A DNA stretch of 64,000 nt from Gnetum montanum (taxonomy: Eukaryota; Streptophyta; Gnetopsida; Gnetales; Gnetaceae), in the NCBI GenBank assembly GCA_015680685.1, contig MNCI01035854.1:539981-603980 (forward strand). Direction: 5' to 3'. Below the pieces are notes generated by a model. The model did not search any database. It saw nothing but the letters and a program-made list of their open reading frames with translations, and was not told where the DNA came from. The position numbers and the translations under genes were made by a program. How positions within the stretch are numbered: the stretch's first letter is position 1; the number at the start of each line of letters is the position of its first letter. Positions 35,806-46,406 of the stretch are shown here, piece by piece.

Positions 35806-37854
35806 TGTACCGTCCGAAATCGTCGATGAGAGGTTGGAATGAACTAACACCGAGAGATCTACGGATGAAACAGTAAGACCCTACCTTCTCCCAAGGGCAA
35901 GCTGGAAATCAACAAAGGCAGAGTGCCTTAAATGGTCCGCACGCAGATCAAACAAGGACTTCCCCGAACGTACGCAATTGCGATGCGTTAGGTTATACGT
36001 AAAAAAATGAAAAACTGAACGTAAACAAATGAAAATGAATGTAAAATGTTTAAATGATAAATAATGAAAACAGGAAAAAATGTGAACAGGAACAATAATG
36101 TAAACTGTAGGAATCTAGGCAATAATGCAAACTATTTGTATTGATAAACAATTAAAATGTGCACCGGTCAGAACGCAGTTGCAGAGTGGTCGTAAGCCGG
36201 ACATTTAGCCCTGATGGATGAGAACGGATGCTGGGAAGATGCAGGTTTTGGATTTTAGGTGTACGGCGTTCAATTCTGTAAGAAGCCTAGCATATGAGAT
36301 TGATGCCCAGATTTCTTAAGTGTGTCAGATTTAGATTTTTCTGAACCTTGATCTAGTGGAAAAATAGGAGATTTATAGGATTTTAGGCGCGAGATTCAGA
36401 TCTGGGAGAAGATCAGTGGCTACGAGGTGAGAAAACTTTGGATCGGGTGACAGGTGTGTGCGTTGACCGGATGCATAAAATGTTACAATGTACAGCGTGC
36501 AGCGTAACCAAGATCTCTTACGCTGACATGTGTAATCCACAGTGTAAGAGCTTGATGCGCTGAAAAATGCAAAATGTACAAAGAATGTTAAAGTACAAGA
36601 GTGGATCTGGATGTCTAGCCTCCGAATCTATAGATCTGTGCTATTTTTACTTTTCCAAGGCCTCAAGCATGCGTGGATCTAGCTCTGGCATGTCTGCAGT
36701 GTGTCCTAGCGTCAGCGTCTGGCGTCCAGCGTCCCAGGGTGTCAACGTGACCATCAACGTGTCCAATGTTTATGATGCATTTTGAGCCCATTTTTGACCT
36801 GTGTTTTCGAAGTGGATCTGCATGCCTGAGGTCAAGAGGGTGCTGCTTGTCAAGTTTGAGCTCATTTGGAGGTTGTTTTGGCCCTGTTTTGGTTGATGAT
36901 GCTGAGCCTTACGCTATTGGAAGCATGTCAGCGTAACTAACAGTGAGTGACCTGAAAATAGTGTGTTTTGAACCCATTTTTAACCTATGAGACCCATTTT
37001 TAGAGTGGATCTACATGTCATGGGTCATGAGAGACATGTGTGCCAAATTTGGGCTGATTTGGATGTCTTTTTGGCCCTATTTTGGTTGGTGACGCTGAGC
37101 CTTACGCTGCTGGAAGCATGTCAGCATGACTAACAGCGAATGACCTAAAAACAGTGTATTTTGAACCCATTTTTGACCTGTGAGACCTATTTTTAGAGTG
37201 GATTTTCATGCCATGGGTCATGAGGGTTCTATGTGCAAAATTTGGGCTGATTTGGATGTCTTTTTGGCCCTGTTTTGGTTGGTGACACTGAGCCTTACGC
37301 TGCTGGAAGCATGTCAGCGTGACTAACAGCGAATGACCTGAAAATAGTGCGTTTTGAACCCATTTTTGAATTGTGAGACCCTTTTTTAGAGTGGATCTGC
37401 ATGCGATGGGTCATGAGGGTTCTGTGTGCCAAATTTGGGCTGATTTGGATGTCTTTTTTGCCCTGTTTTGGTTGGTGACGCTGAGCCTTACGCTGTGCAG
37501 CGTCTGAAAAGTAACTCCAGCGTCACCAAGTCAAAGTGGCACATTTGAGGCCCAAATCTTGATTTTCTAGAGATTGGAAGCTACTAGGGACCTTGGTGAA
37601 GGTCATGGGGGGTCCTTGTGCTCAATTTTGGCCTATTTTACTCAATTTCGGGGCTCCAAAAGTTGGTGATGCTAATCCTTACGTTGTGCAACGTCTGTGG
37701 GCCCTGGGGGGATCTTGCCTATTGAATTGTGAACCATCGAGGGCTGTTTCGGAGGCCTCCAAGTTTGGTCATGCTATACTCATGCTTGGGAAGCTGCATG
37801 ACTTAACTTGAATCTTGTCTAAAAGTGCTAGGCCAAAATTTTGTGGTGTTTTCA
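35806..37854 (-). repeat. E4 3' LTR
   Basis: It starts TGTACCGTCCGAAATCG and ends tggtgttttca. It contains about four tandem units of about 194 bp (36780-37490). Confidence 0.88.
36780..37490. repeat. 194-bp tandem repeats within E4 3' LTR
   Basis: The anchor agtggat recurs at about 36811, 37002, 37196 and 37390. Each unit has a gaacccatttttgacctgtgag start, a ttggccctgttttggttgg middle and a gacgctgagccttacgctg end. Confidence 0.85.
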
Positions 37855-37870
37855 TTGGCCCGTCTTTGTT
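37855..37870 (-). promoter_or_regulatory. E4 polypurine tract
   Basis: The sense strand reads aacaaagacgggccaa before TGAAAACACC. It is related to the E3 tract. Confidence 0.7.
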
Positions 37871-39040
37871 GACGCTTGGAGGAATCTACCTGAGAGGCAT
37901 CGACAAAGAAGTACAAAACACCACAAGCAATTGGGTATCAAGCATTTTTCTTTGGCAGTTGGCCAAATGTCATCGCGCTATGTTTAGAAGTACATGGGAT
38001 TGGTAAATGGGGTTTTGAGATGTATGGGGAGAAGGTTTGTAACTGTGAGATTTGTGATTGATGAAGGAATGGTTTTATTTAACTGTGGGAAGAGGAATGC
38101 TCTTGTGTGAACACATCATGTTGGTCCTTGTTAATAGCCAATATCTAGCGGACTTGGGACCAAGGCATGGTATGTGCGTCCTTTGGAGGAACGAGACTCT
38201 TGTATCTTGTTTAAGAGAACTCGTTGTCACAAGCAAAGCCACGCAGTGAGGTGGTGCGTTCTTTTGGAGAAACAGGACCCTTGTTGAGTGTCAAAGGGAA
38301 CCTGTTGTCCAACAGCCAAAGCCACACGATGGGATGCAACATGATTGTTTGAGACACGAGTGTTTTCTTCCAAGACAAGTACCTTTCCGCCTGGGGCTTA
38401 TATGGGAAGTGCCAAGGGTCTTGTGATGGATGAAGCTCTTTGAATATATATATATATATTTCGTTGTTTTTTTTTTGTTTTTTTTTTCTTTTTTCTTTGT
38501 CTTTTGAATAGAGCTCTCTTTCAATGTTATACTCGTGTTCGTATGCTTGTGTCTGTTTCATGTGTTTTGTTGTGTGTTGCAACTACTTTGAGAGTTATAG
38601 TGTGCAACCATGTGTTCAGAGTTTTGGGGTGACTAGGATGTATCCAGAAAATGTAACTGAACAAGGTAGAGAGAACATGTTGGGGAATAAGGGATGTTTG
38701 GGGAACTGGGAATGTACTTGTGAACGGTTTGATTAACCTAGTTACATGCATGAGGAACAATGTGGTACCTCATCGCCGTGATGAAGTGCATCTGTGTATG
38801 AACACCTCTGGGTGTCATCCTGCAAACACAACTCCAAGAGAACAAGAAAATCATGAGTGAATGAGTTAGCTTAACACTTTAAACATGGATGCAACCGATT
38901 GTGATGGAGACACCACATGCAATCGTAGGCAAATAGAATCGAGCAGCAGCAATGTTGTTAGAGTCTATGTGATGAATTCATGCATCAGGTTGATGAAGAC
39001 TTGTCGTTTGATTATAGCAAAAAATTAGTAGAATAATGAA
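37871..39040 (-). other. E4 3' untranslated region with AT and T-rich microsatellites
   Basis: No supportable protein. A short TA repeat (about 38443-38459) followed by an interrupted T run to about 38505 produces spurious lysine/isoleucine-rich frames. Confidence 0.55.
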
Positions 39041-39393
39041 GAAGTTGCCAGTTTATAGTCTTGGTGGACTGTCATGGATTAGTTTTATGTCATAACCCAT
39101 TGGACGTTGCCAGTTTAGCATCATAGCAGACAGTGCAATGCTAGTTTATAGTCGTGGTGGACTATGGAGAGGCAAGCTAGTTTATAGTCTTAGCGAACTC
39201 TATCAGATGAGAGTGTGGTAGTTTATTGTCATTTTGGACGATCTATGGTATCAGTTTTAGGTCATGATGCCAGGATCGTTCTGTGGTATCAGTTTATCGT
39301 CATGATTCCAGGATGAATCTATGGTATCAGTTTATCGTCATGATGCTAGGACTGATCTGTGGTATCAGTTTACCGTCATGATGCCAGGACAAA
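39041..39393. repeat. E4 array of TTTAtcGTCatgat-type units
   Basis: Units such as ggtatcagtttatcgtcatg recur about every 40-50 bp with earlier units resembling the E3 arrays (gtttatagtcttagcgaac). It sits between protease and polypurine tract. Confidence 0.75.
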
Positions 39394-39394
39394 N

Positions 39395-39571
39395 AGTCCT
39401 AGCATCATGACGATAAACTGATACCATAGATTCATCCTGGAATCATGACGATAAACTGATACCACAGAACGATCCTGGCATCATGACCTAAAACTGATAC
39501 CATAGATCGTCCAAAATGATAGTGAACTACCACACTCTTATCTAACAGAGTCCGCTAAGACTATAAACTAG
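39395..39571. other. N-bounded inverted copy of the E4 repeat array
   Basis: The block is a near reverse complement of about 39178-39355, with a few differences near its right end. Single N bases flank it at 39394 and 39572. It looks like a second allele or repeat copy inserted backwards during assembly. Confidence 0.8.
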
Positions 39572-39599
39572 NAAACCTAAATGCACAAGCAAAATAGAA

Positions 39600-39730
39600 A
39601 ACAATGCGAGCAACGGTAGTTTAAGGCCTTTTTGGACTATGCGTGGCAGTTTAAAGCCGTACCAGGCCATGTGTTAGTTTAAGGCCTTTTCCGACCACAG
39701 GATAGTTTAAGGCCTTTTCGGGCCATATGT
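39600..39730. repeat. E4 array of AGTTTAAGGCC units
   Basis: Four units (gtagtttaaggcctttttggac and variants) lie directly after the protease frame, at the same place as array A in E3. Confidence 0.75.
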
Positions 39731-40620
39731 AAATGCATAAGCTAGTACAATGCAAACGAAGGTGACATATGCACAACGAACAAAGGTGAAGAGTGGGTGG
39801 GGATCATACGTGTTTTTGACCGCAGGGGAGCCTTGGTCGTATGGTTGTTTCCTAGCCGAACGTGGTCTAGAAGGCATGCTAAGTTTTGGTTGCTCTGGGA
39901 GGCTTTCGGTTTTTACCACTCGTTCGGGCGTTTTAGCTCTAGGTGTTGCGTTTGTTGTCGTGGGTGTTCCATCAAGAGACTCTTCTTTCAAGACTTGTGA
40001 CATGTCTATGTTGTGGATGGCTTGAAAGGGAGTGTTATCGCCATGTATGATGACTTGTCCACCTTTGTATGGAAGGTGGATTTCTTGATGTATCGGTGAG
40101 GAAACAGCCCGTTGTTGGGCTAGCCAAGGTCTACCAAGAATCATGTTGAAACTTGGCATCTCTTCTATGACAGTGAACTCCGCGCTGGTGGGGAATTGTT
40201 CTCCTGCCACAAAGGCTAAGTTGATTGTACCCTTAATTGTGACACATGATCCATTGAAGGATTTTAAACATGTGGTTTTCGTTGGCATGATCTCGTTTGC
40301 CATGCCTAGTTTGTCGATGACGGAGTATAAGCTACGTTTGTTGCTGCACCATCATCAACGTGCACTCTACGAATGGTACATTGCCCAACATGTACACTAA
40401 TCGATAATGGAGCTGTTGTGACCTCCCCTTGTTCAGGGTTGACTTTAACTGCATCATCGCAGAAGGTTAAGGTGTTTGAACCCAATCCTTGTGGTGTGTG
40501 TTGCAAAATCGTTACACGGATGGATTTCTCATTTGTGGGGATGTCCTCCATAACAGGAATGGATGCTAACGTTTGAGCCAAGGCTTCGCGGTGAATGGCT
40601 GAAGTCATGACCAGGTCATA
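39707..40620 (-). pseudogene. E4 protease
   Basis: A Tat-type retropepsin: LYDLVMTSAIHREALAQTL near 40620-40570, active-site segment HVDDGAATNV near 40360 with the expected Asp and Gly kept, then after one frameshift near 40310 CLKSFNGSCVTIKGTINLAF and MILGRPWLAQQRAVSSP (near 40135-40090). The C-terminal tail is variable. A single indel separates the two halves, so this is the least damaged protease in the window. It closely resembles the E3 protease. Confidence 0.8.
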
Positions 40621-43039
40621 CAAGCTCATCATTGTGTTCTTATGTTTGAGCATTTGTTTTACTTGGGCTAGTGCAGCTACGAAGTCTGTGTTGTTGGTTG
40701 TTGTGTTGGCTTTGGCTTCCTTCATGTGGGTTGAGGGATGGGCCTCCTGCATAGAGGGCTTGGGCTTGGTTTGCTTGAGATTAGGGACAGGGGCTCCAGC
40801 GTTCGATTGTTGCTTGCTTGGTGTGGCCTTTGTTTCAGCTATGGAGGTTGTTCGTTGTTCGTTTGTCCTCTTGTGCTGCCATTTGGTAGGCTTACCCATG
40901 TTGTTGGCAAGGTTGACTCTTGAGGGAGAAGAGGTTGAGACATTTCCTATAGTTGGGCTCCGAGTAAGTGAGGGGCCATCGCGTGGTGGCACCTTTATGA
41001 AAAATGGTAGTTTGGGAGGAGTCATTGGTGTTTGACTAGCTTATTGTGGCACTTTGATGACGAAAGGTTTCTTTGCGGTTGTGGCGGTGCATCATGCCAA
41101 TTTAACGTCTTAGCGGACGATTGCGGTGGTACTTTGACCACGAAAGGTTTTACAGGTGCTCGAGGTGGCACCTAGATGACAATGGAAGGCCTCTTACTGG
41201 TGGAGACGGAGGGGACCATTGCCTTGTTGAGAGGCACACAGATCATGAAAGGTTGCCGCACAGGTTTGGGCTTGCTTCCTATGCTAATGGAGTTTATGAC
41301 ATAGGAGGCATCATCTGTGCTAGGTTGACTCAGGGTGTTGATGTTGAGTTGGCCCCGTTCGATCATTGTCTGAAGATCATCCTGTAAGGCATGGTAGTTG
41401 TTGGTATTGTGACTGGACATCTTGTGGTAGTGATAGAATTGATCTAACTTGAAGTGTTGTGGAACCGAGGGCTCGTTTGGTGCTGCTAAGGTGGGGTTCC
41501 TCAGTAGCTCGCAGTACCTATCGTGTCTTCGGTAGGCATTCTCCGCCACTTGTTTGTATTGGATTTGCCTGGTTTTGAGGAGTTGCTCTAGTGGTTCAGA
41601 AGGTTGTGTGGGTAGCAGTGTATACTTAGAGCGATCCTTGCACTGAAAGTTGGACCTTGGGGTGGCCCCTGTCGTTGCAGGTGGATTGGTACTGGTGTTT
41701 GTTGTTTTTGTGCTTGTAGCTACAGTTTCCGTTGTTGTCTATTGTTTGGAAACGTGTTGGTTCTTATAAGCCACATAGGCTGGATCATTGCTGGTTTGTG
41801 CAGCTTGTTCAATGTTCTTGATCTGCGTGAAGGCTTGGCTCAACGTTTGAGCGCTTAGGTAGTATAGTTTTGACTTAACGAAGTCATTCACGGCTCCCTT
41901 TAGAATCGTAAGCAAATACGTTTCAGGGATGGGCTCATGAAGTTCGTTAAGGGCTACGTTCCATTATTGAATGAACTTCTGCATAGGCTCTAGTGGTGCT
42001 TGTTTCACCTGTATTAGAGTGTCTAGTGTGGCCTCAGGCTTGAGGTTGTACTTAAACTGGGTGACGAACTGATGTAACAGATCCTCCAAAGAGGATATGG
42101 AGTTATGTGGCAGGGCTCGGTACCAGTCTAAGGCACTGTCCGTTAGGGACATGGTGAACACACGTAGGATTACATGGGGCCAAGCTTGAAGCAATAGGGT
42201 CTCTGATCAGAATGTTACCAAGTGAGCGTTCGGGTCTCCCTTCCCGTTGTACTTGGTTCACTGTGGGAGTGTGATTCCCTTGGGTAAAGCTAACGGTGGT
42301 ACTGAAGAGCTAATTGGATCATCTTGGTAAAAGTCCAGTACTTTAACTTGTTCAGTGTTTGCTTTTTTGAGGTGCTTTACCTCTTCAGCTAACGCTTGCA
42401 TCATTTGTTTGGCTTCTGCCCACTCTTTGGCGATAGGCAGGTCAGTTGGTTGGGGAGATTGTTGGGTTGTCATTTGTTGCTATGGAGCAATGTTCAGAGT
42501 TATGGTTGGGGGTGTGGCACATTGAAGTGAGTGGGTTGTTGAACAAGGGGTATGGTTCCTTTCCTAGCCATAAACTGTGAAGCGACACCCTGGATGTGCA
42601 AAGCTGAAGTGATGAAAGGAGCTCCATGTGTTTGCATGTGCGGTATGTACTGGGTGGAGATGGGCATGGGTAATCTCTGTTGGGATACTGGTGCTTGTGT
42701 GCTTGTTGACACTTGGTGAGTGGCCGTCTGTCCCATGCGAGGGTGGAATGATGGGTTCACGTAGGCATGGGGACTGAGGGTGTGGTATGAATCCTCAGGT
42801 TCAGATTGTGCCTCGAAGTCATCTACATCATGTTGGTTTTGGGGCTCCTCAATGGGTCGCTGTGTGTTTTGGCTCCTTGTCAGAAGGAGCTGAGAGATGA
42901 GTCGATGGTGAGGCTCAGAAAGGGGGATGATGTCATATACAGAGGGGATGAATTCATGACCTCCCATGTATATGCGCTCGAAGTTTCGTTTTGCCTCTTG
43001 TTCTGTGGTGTCAAGGGGAAGGTTGGCCTGAATCTTCAC
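40621..43039 (-). pseudogene. E4 gag
   Basis: It starts MKIQANLPLD at 43039. A Gln/Pro/Ser/Thr-rich N-terminal part reaches 42500, then a coiled segment AEEVKHLKKANTEQVKVLDF (near 42380) and the gag core YNGKGDPNAHLVTF (near 42250), SISSLEDLLHQFVTQFKYN (near 42090) and KQAPLEPMQKFIQ (near 41990). A linker leads to the knuckle-like block FYHYHKMSSHNTNNYHALQD near 41435, in which cysteines are absent as in E3. A proline-rich tail runs to the protease. Stops occur at about 42255, 42210 and 41960. Confidence 0.8.
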
Positions 43040-43350
43040 ACAGATAAAGTTGTATTGTTCCTATGTGAGGATTACGAAGGTGTGTACATTAGAGTTCTGA
43101 GATGACTCCATGGTGATGTGTGATGGGGCAACGTACGGGCAAGGCAACAAGGCAACAAGTCCAGTGTGTGGTCCGGGCTAAGGATGCAGCATGTGCAATA
43201 TGGCTGAACTACAGCGTGTCCAGCGTGTGAACACTAAAAATTTGTCTAAGTGTCCAGCATGTGAACACTGAAAAATTTTCTAAGTGTGTGGTGTAAGAAC
43301 CTGGCAGCGTGTGAAAAAATCTTGTAAGTGTAAAACTGACAGCGTATGAA

Positions 43351-43626
43351 CTGCAGTGTGAGCAACTGCAGCGTGAGCGACTGCAACGTGAGTAAACTGC
43401 AGCGTGAGTAAACTGCAGCGTGAGTAAACTGCAGCGTGAGTAAACTGCAGCGTGAGCAAACGGCAGCATGAGCAAACTGCAGCGTGAGTAAACTGCAGTG
43501 TGAGTAAACGGCAGCGTGAGCAACTGCAACATGAGTAAACTGCAGCGTGAGTAAACGGCAGCTTGAGTAAACTGCAGCGTGAGCAACTGCAGCGTGAGCA
43601 ACTGCAACGTGAGTAAACTGTAGCAT
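43351..43626. repeat. 15-16 bp minisatellite in the E4 leader
   Basis: About seventeen units of gcagcgtgagtaaact and a shorter gcagcgtgagcaact variant lie between PBS and gag. The apparent valine/alanine/histidine-rich frames across it are repeat translations, not genes. Confidence 0.9.
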
Positions 43627-43878
43627 GTGTTGAAGAGAGAAAATATGGCTAAGTGTTGAACAACATATAACAGCATTTCAACGGCAACGTGAGCAACTGC
43701 AGCATGAGTAAACTGTAGCGTTTGAAGCTAAGGCACAGTGTCTGGACTGGATAACAGAATTTATCAATAGGAAACAGCGCCTGAACGCTGGGAGAAAGGC
43801 AGCGTAAGAACGTTGACAATCACAGCAGCGTGTGAACGCTAGATCTGGGATGTTAAGAGGCAGATCTAACAGAGAAAT

Positions 43879-43897
43879 GGCCCTTCTTCTAGCGTCA
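43879..43897 (-). promoter_or_regulatory. E4 primer binding site, tRNA-Asn type
   Basis: The sense strand reads TGACGCTAGAAGAAGGGCC six bases after the LTR. It shares TAGAAGAAGGGCC with E3. Confidence 0.65.
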
Positions 43898-43903
43898 TTT
43901 TAC

Positions 43904-45959
43904 TGTACTGTCTGAAATCGTCGGTGAGAGGCTGGAATGAACTGACACCAAGAGATCTATGGATCAAACAATAAGAGCCTACCTTCGCCCGAGGGCAAGT
44001 TGGAAATCAACGAAGGCAGAGTGCCTTGAATGGTCCGCACGTGGATCAAACGAGGACTTCCCCGAACGTACGCAATTGCGATGCATTCGATTATACGTAA
44101 AAAAATGCAAAACTGAACATAAACGAATGAAAATGAATGTAAACTGTTTAAATGATAAATAATGAAAACAGGAAAAAATGTGAACATGAACAATAATGTA
44201 AACTGTAGGAATCTGGGAAATAATGCAAACTGTTTGTATTGATAAACAATTAAAATGTGCACCGGTCAAAATGCAGTTGCGGAGTGGTCGCAAGGCAGAC
44301 GTTTAGCCCCGATGGATGAGAACGGATGCTGGGAAGATGCAGGTTTTGGATTTTAGGTGTACGACGTCCAATTCTGTAAGAAGCCCAGCGTATGAGATTG
44401 ATGCCCAGATTTTTCAAGTGTGTCAGATTTAGATTTTTTCGAACCTTGATCTAGTGGAAAAACAGGAGATTTATAGGATTTTAGGCACGAGATTCGGATC
44501 TAGGAGAAGATCAGTGGCTGCAGGGTAAGCAAACTTCGGATCGGGTGATAGGTATGTGCGTTGACCGGATACATGAAATGTTACAATGTACAGCGTGCAA
44601 CATGACCAAGATCTCTTACGTTGACGTGTGTAATCCACAGCGTAAGAGCTTGATGCGCTGAAAAATGCAAAATGTACAAAGAATGTTAAAGTACAAGAGT
44701 GGATCTAGATGTCTGGCCTCCGGATTTGCAAATCTGTGCTATTTTTGCTCTGCCAAGGCCTCAAGCATGCGTGGATCTGGCTCTAGCATGTCTGCAGTGT
44801 GTCCTGGCGTCAGCGTCTAGCGTCCAGCGTCCCAGGGTGTCAACCTGACCATCAACGTGTCCAATGTTTATGATGCATTTTGAGTCCATTTTTGACCTGT
44901 GAGACCCGTTTTTGAAGTGGATCTGCATGCCTGAGGTCCAGAGGGTGCTTCTTGTCAAGTTTGAGCTCATTCGGAGGCTATTTTGGCCCTATTTTGGTTG
45001 ATGATGCTGAGCCTTATGCTGCTGGAAGCATGTCGGCGTGACTAACAGCGAGTGACTTGAAAACAGTGCATTTTGAACTCGTTTTTAACCTGTGAGACCC
45101 ATTTTCAGAGTGGATCTGCATGCCATGGGTCATGAGGGTCTTGTGTGCCAAATTTGGGCTGATTTGAATGTCGTTTTGGCCCTATTTTGGTTGGTGACGT
45201 TGAGCCTTATGCTGTTGAAAGCATGTCAACGTGACTAACAGCGAATGACCTGAAAACAGTGCGTTTTGAACCCATTTTTGACCTGTGAGACCCATTTTCA
45301 GAGTGGATCTACATGTCATGGGTCATGAGGGTTCTATGTGCCAAATTTAGGCTAATTTGGATGTCTTTTTGACCCTATTTTGGTTGGTGACGCTGAGCCT
45401 TACGCTGCTGGAAGCATGTCAGCGTGACTAACAGCGAATGACCTGAAAACAGTGCGTTTTGAACCCATTTTTGACCTGTGAGACCCGTTTTCAGAGTGGA
45501 TCTGCATGTCATGGGTCATGAGGGTTCTATGCGCCAAATTTGGGCTGATTTGGATGTCGTTTTGGCCTTGTTTTGGTTGGTGACGCTGATCCTTACGCTG
45601 TGCAACGTCTGAAAAGTAACTCCAACATCACCAAGTCAAAGTGGCACATTTGAGGCCCAAATCTTGATTTTCTGGAGGGTGGGAGCTGCTGGGGACATTG
45701 GTGAAGGTCATGGGGGGTCCTTGTGCTCGATTTTGGCTTGTTTTGACTCAGTTTCGGGGCTCCAAAAGTTGGTGACGCTGATCCTTACGCTGTGCAACGT
45801 CTGTGGGCCCCAAGGGATCTTGCCTGTTGAATCATGAACCATCGGGGGCTGTTTCTGAGGCCTCCAAGTTTGGTCATGCTGTACTTATGCATGGGCAACT
45901 GCATGACTTAACTTGAATCTTGTCTAAAAGTGCTAGGCCAAAATTTTGTGGTGTTTTCA
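43904..45959 (-). repeat. E4 5' LTR
   Basis: It pairs with 35806-37854, starting TGTACTGTCTGAAATCG and ending tggtgttttca, with tandem units of about 194 bp at 44890-45600 (anchors near 44917, 45106, 45300, 45495). Confidence 0.88.
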
Positions 45960-45964
45960 GAAGG
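45960..45964. repeat. Target-site duplication of E4, right copy (gaagg)
   Basis: It matches 35801-35805. Confidence 0.87.
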
Positions 45965-46368
45965 TAATAAATGCATAAATAAATCATTAATCTATTCCAA
46001 GTGCTACAAGAGTTGATCAAAAGGCTTGTGTTTATTACCGTACACACTAGTGTGGTTCAGGTACAACAGTGCTTGAATAAAGATCCATACACTTTCTGAC
46101 TCTTGCTGCGGGCACTTAGAGAAATATTCTAACTCTCAAATGGAAAAACTACAAGAGCTCTACTACTACTATGACTTGATGCCCATAAACACGGTTGTGA
46201 GCTCGTTTTTATAGTTTTTTTTATAGAATTACGTTGACAAGGCCTCATAGACGTAGCAAATGCTACGTAGACATAGCCTCGTCGACAGGGCAACACAACA
46301 TAAACGGGATCCCATCGATGAGGCTGCGTCAATGGGGACCCGTCGACACGACAGTTTGATGCTCATCA
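45965..46368 (-). repeat. E2 5' LTR, distal part
   Basis: It continues the LTR from 35805 and is homologous to 5456-5768 in the 3' LTR, including gacttgatgcccataaac. It ends gctcatca. Confidence 0.85.
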
Positions 46369-46373
46369 CACAC
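46369..46373. repeat. Target-site duplication of E2, right copy (cacac)
   Basis: It matches 5150-5154. Confidence 0.85.
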
Positions 46374-46387
46374 GTAGCTAACCAAAG

Positions 46388-46405
46388 TCCTCGGTAACGA
46401 CACCA
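46388..46405 (-). promoter_or_regulatory. E1 primer binding site, tRNA-Asp type
   Basis: The sense strand reads TGGTGTCGTTACCGAGGA one base after the E1 LTR, a decayed form of TGGCGCCGTTGCCGGGGA. Confidence 0.75.
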
Positions 46406-46406
46406 A

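Larger units (their letters stand above)
35806..45959 (-). mobile_element. E4: 10-kb gag-protease-only Tat-type element (non-autonomous)
   Basis: Two LTRs of 2049 and 2056 bp, gaagg duplications, a tRNA-Asn-type PBS and a polypurine tract define a complete element. The 6-kb internal region has gag and protease on the sense (minus) strand, and no trace of reverse transcriptase, RNase H or integrase between protease and polypurine tract. It resembles the terminal-repeat elements with a gag gene described in plants. Gag, PBS and polypurine tract resemble E3, so an E3-like element may have mobilised it. By eye, 21 of about 193 aligned LTR bases differ at the left end. Confidence 0.88.
5155..46368 (-). 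mobile_element. E2: Athila-like LTR retrotransposon hosting E3 and E4
   Basis: E2 is bounded by cacac duplications. In sense order (minus strand) it has a 5' LTR (46368-45965 plus 35805-35290, split by E4), a tRNA-Asp-type PBS (35271-35288), gag, protease, reverse transcriptase, RNase H, integrase (29230), then, beyond E3, a long 3' region with an extra reading frame (8900-5781), a polypurine tract and a 3' LTR (5768-5155). LTR termini are TGATGAG...CTCATCA, with the left base pair mutated in the 3' LTR. Removing E3 and E4 leaves an element of roughly 13 kb. By eye the LTRs differ at roughly one position in eight and by one deletion of about 310 bp, so it is old. Confidence 0.88.

Noticed and set aside
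38291-38582. Lys- and Ile/Tyr-rich minus-strand frames
   Set aside because: They come from a TA microsatellite and T runs in the E4 3' untranslated region.
39041-39730. CRISPR-like regularly spaced repeats
   Set aside because: Units are degenerate tandem repeats within a plant retrotransposon, without conserved direct repeats and unique spacers of fixed length.
43209-43676. Two long minus-strand frames rich in Leu/Gln/Ala/Val/His
   Set aside because: They are translations of the 15-16 bp minisatellite in three frames and show no protein signal outside the array.
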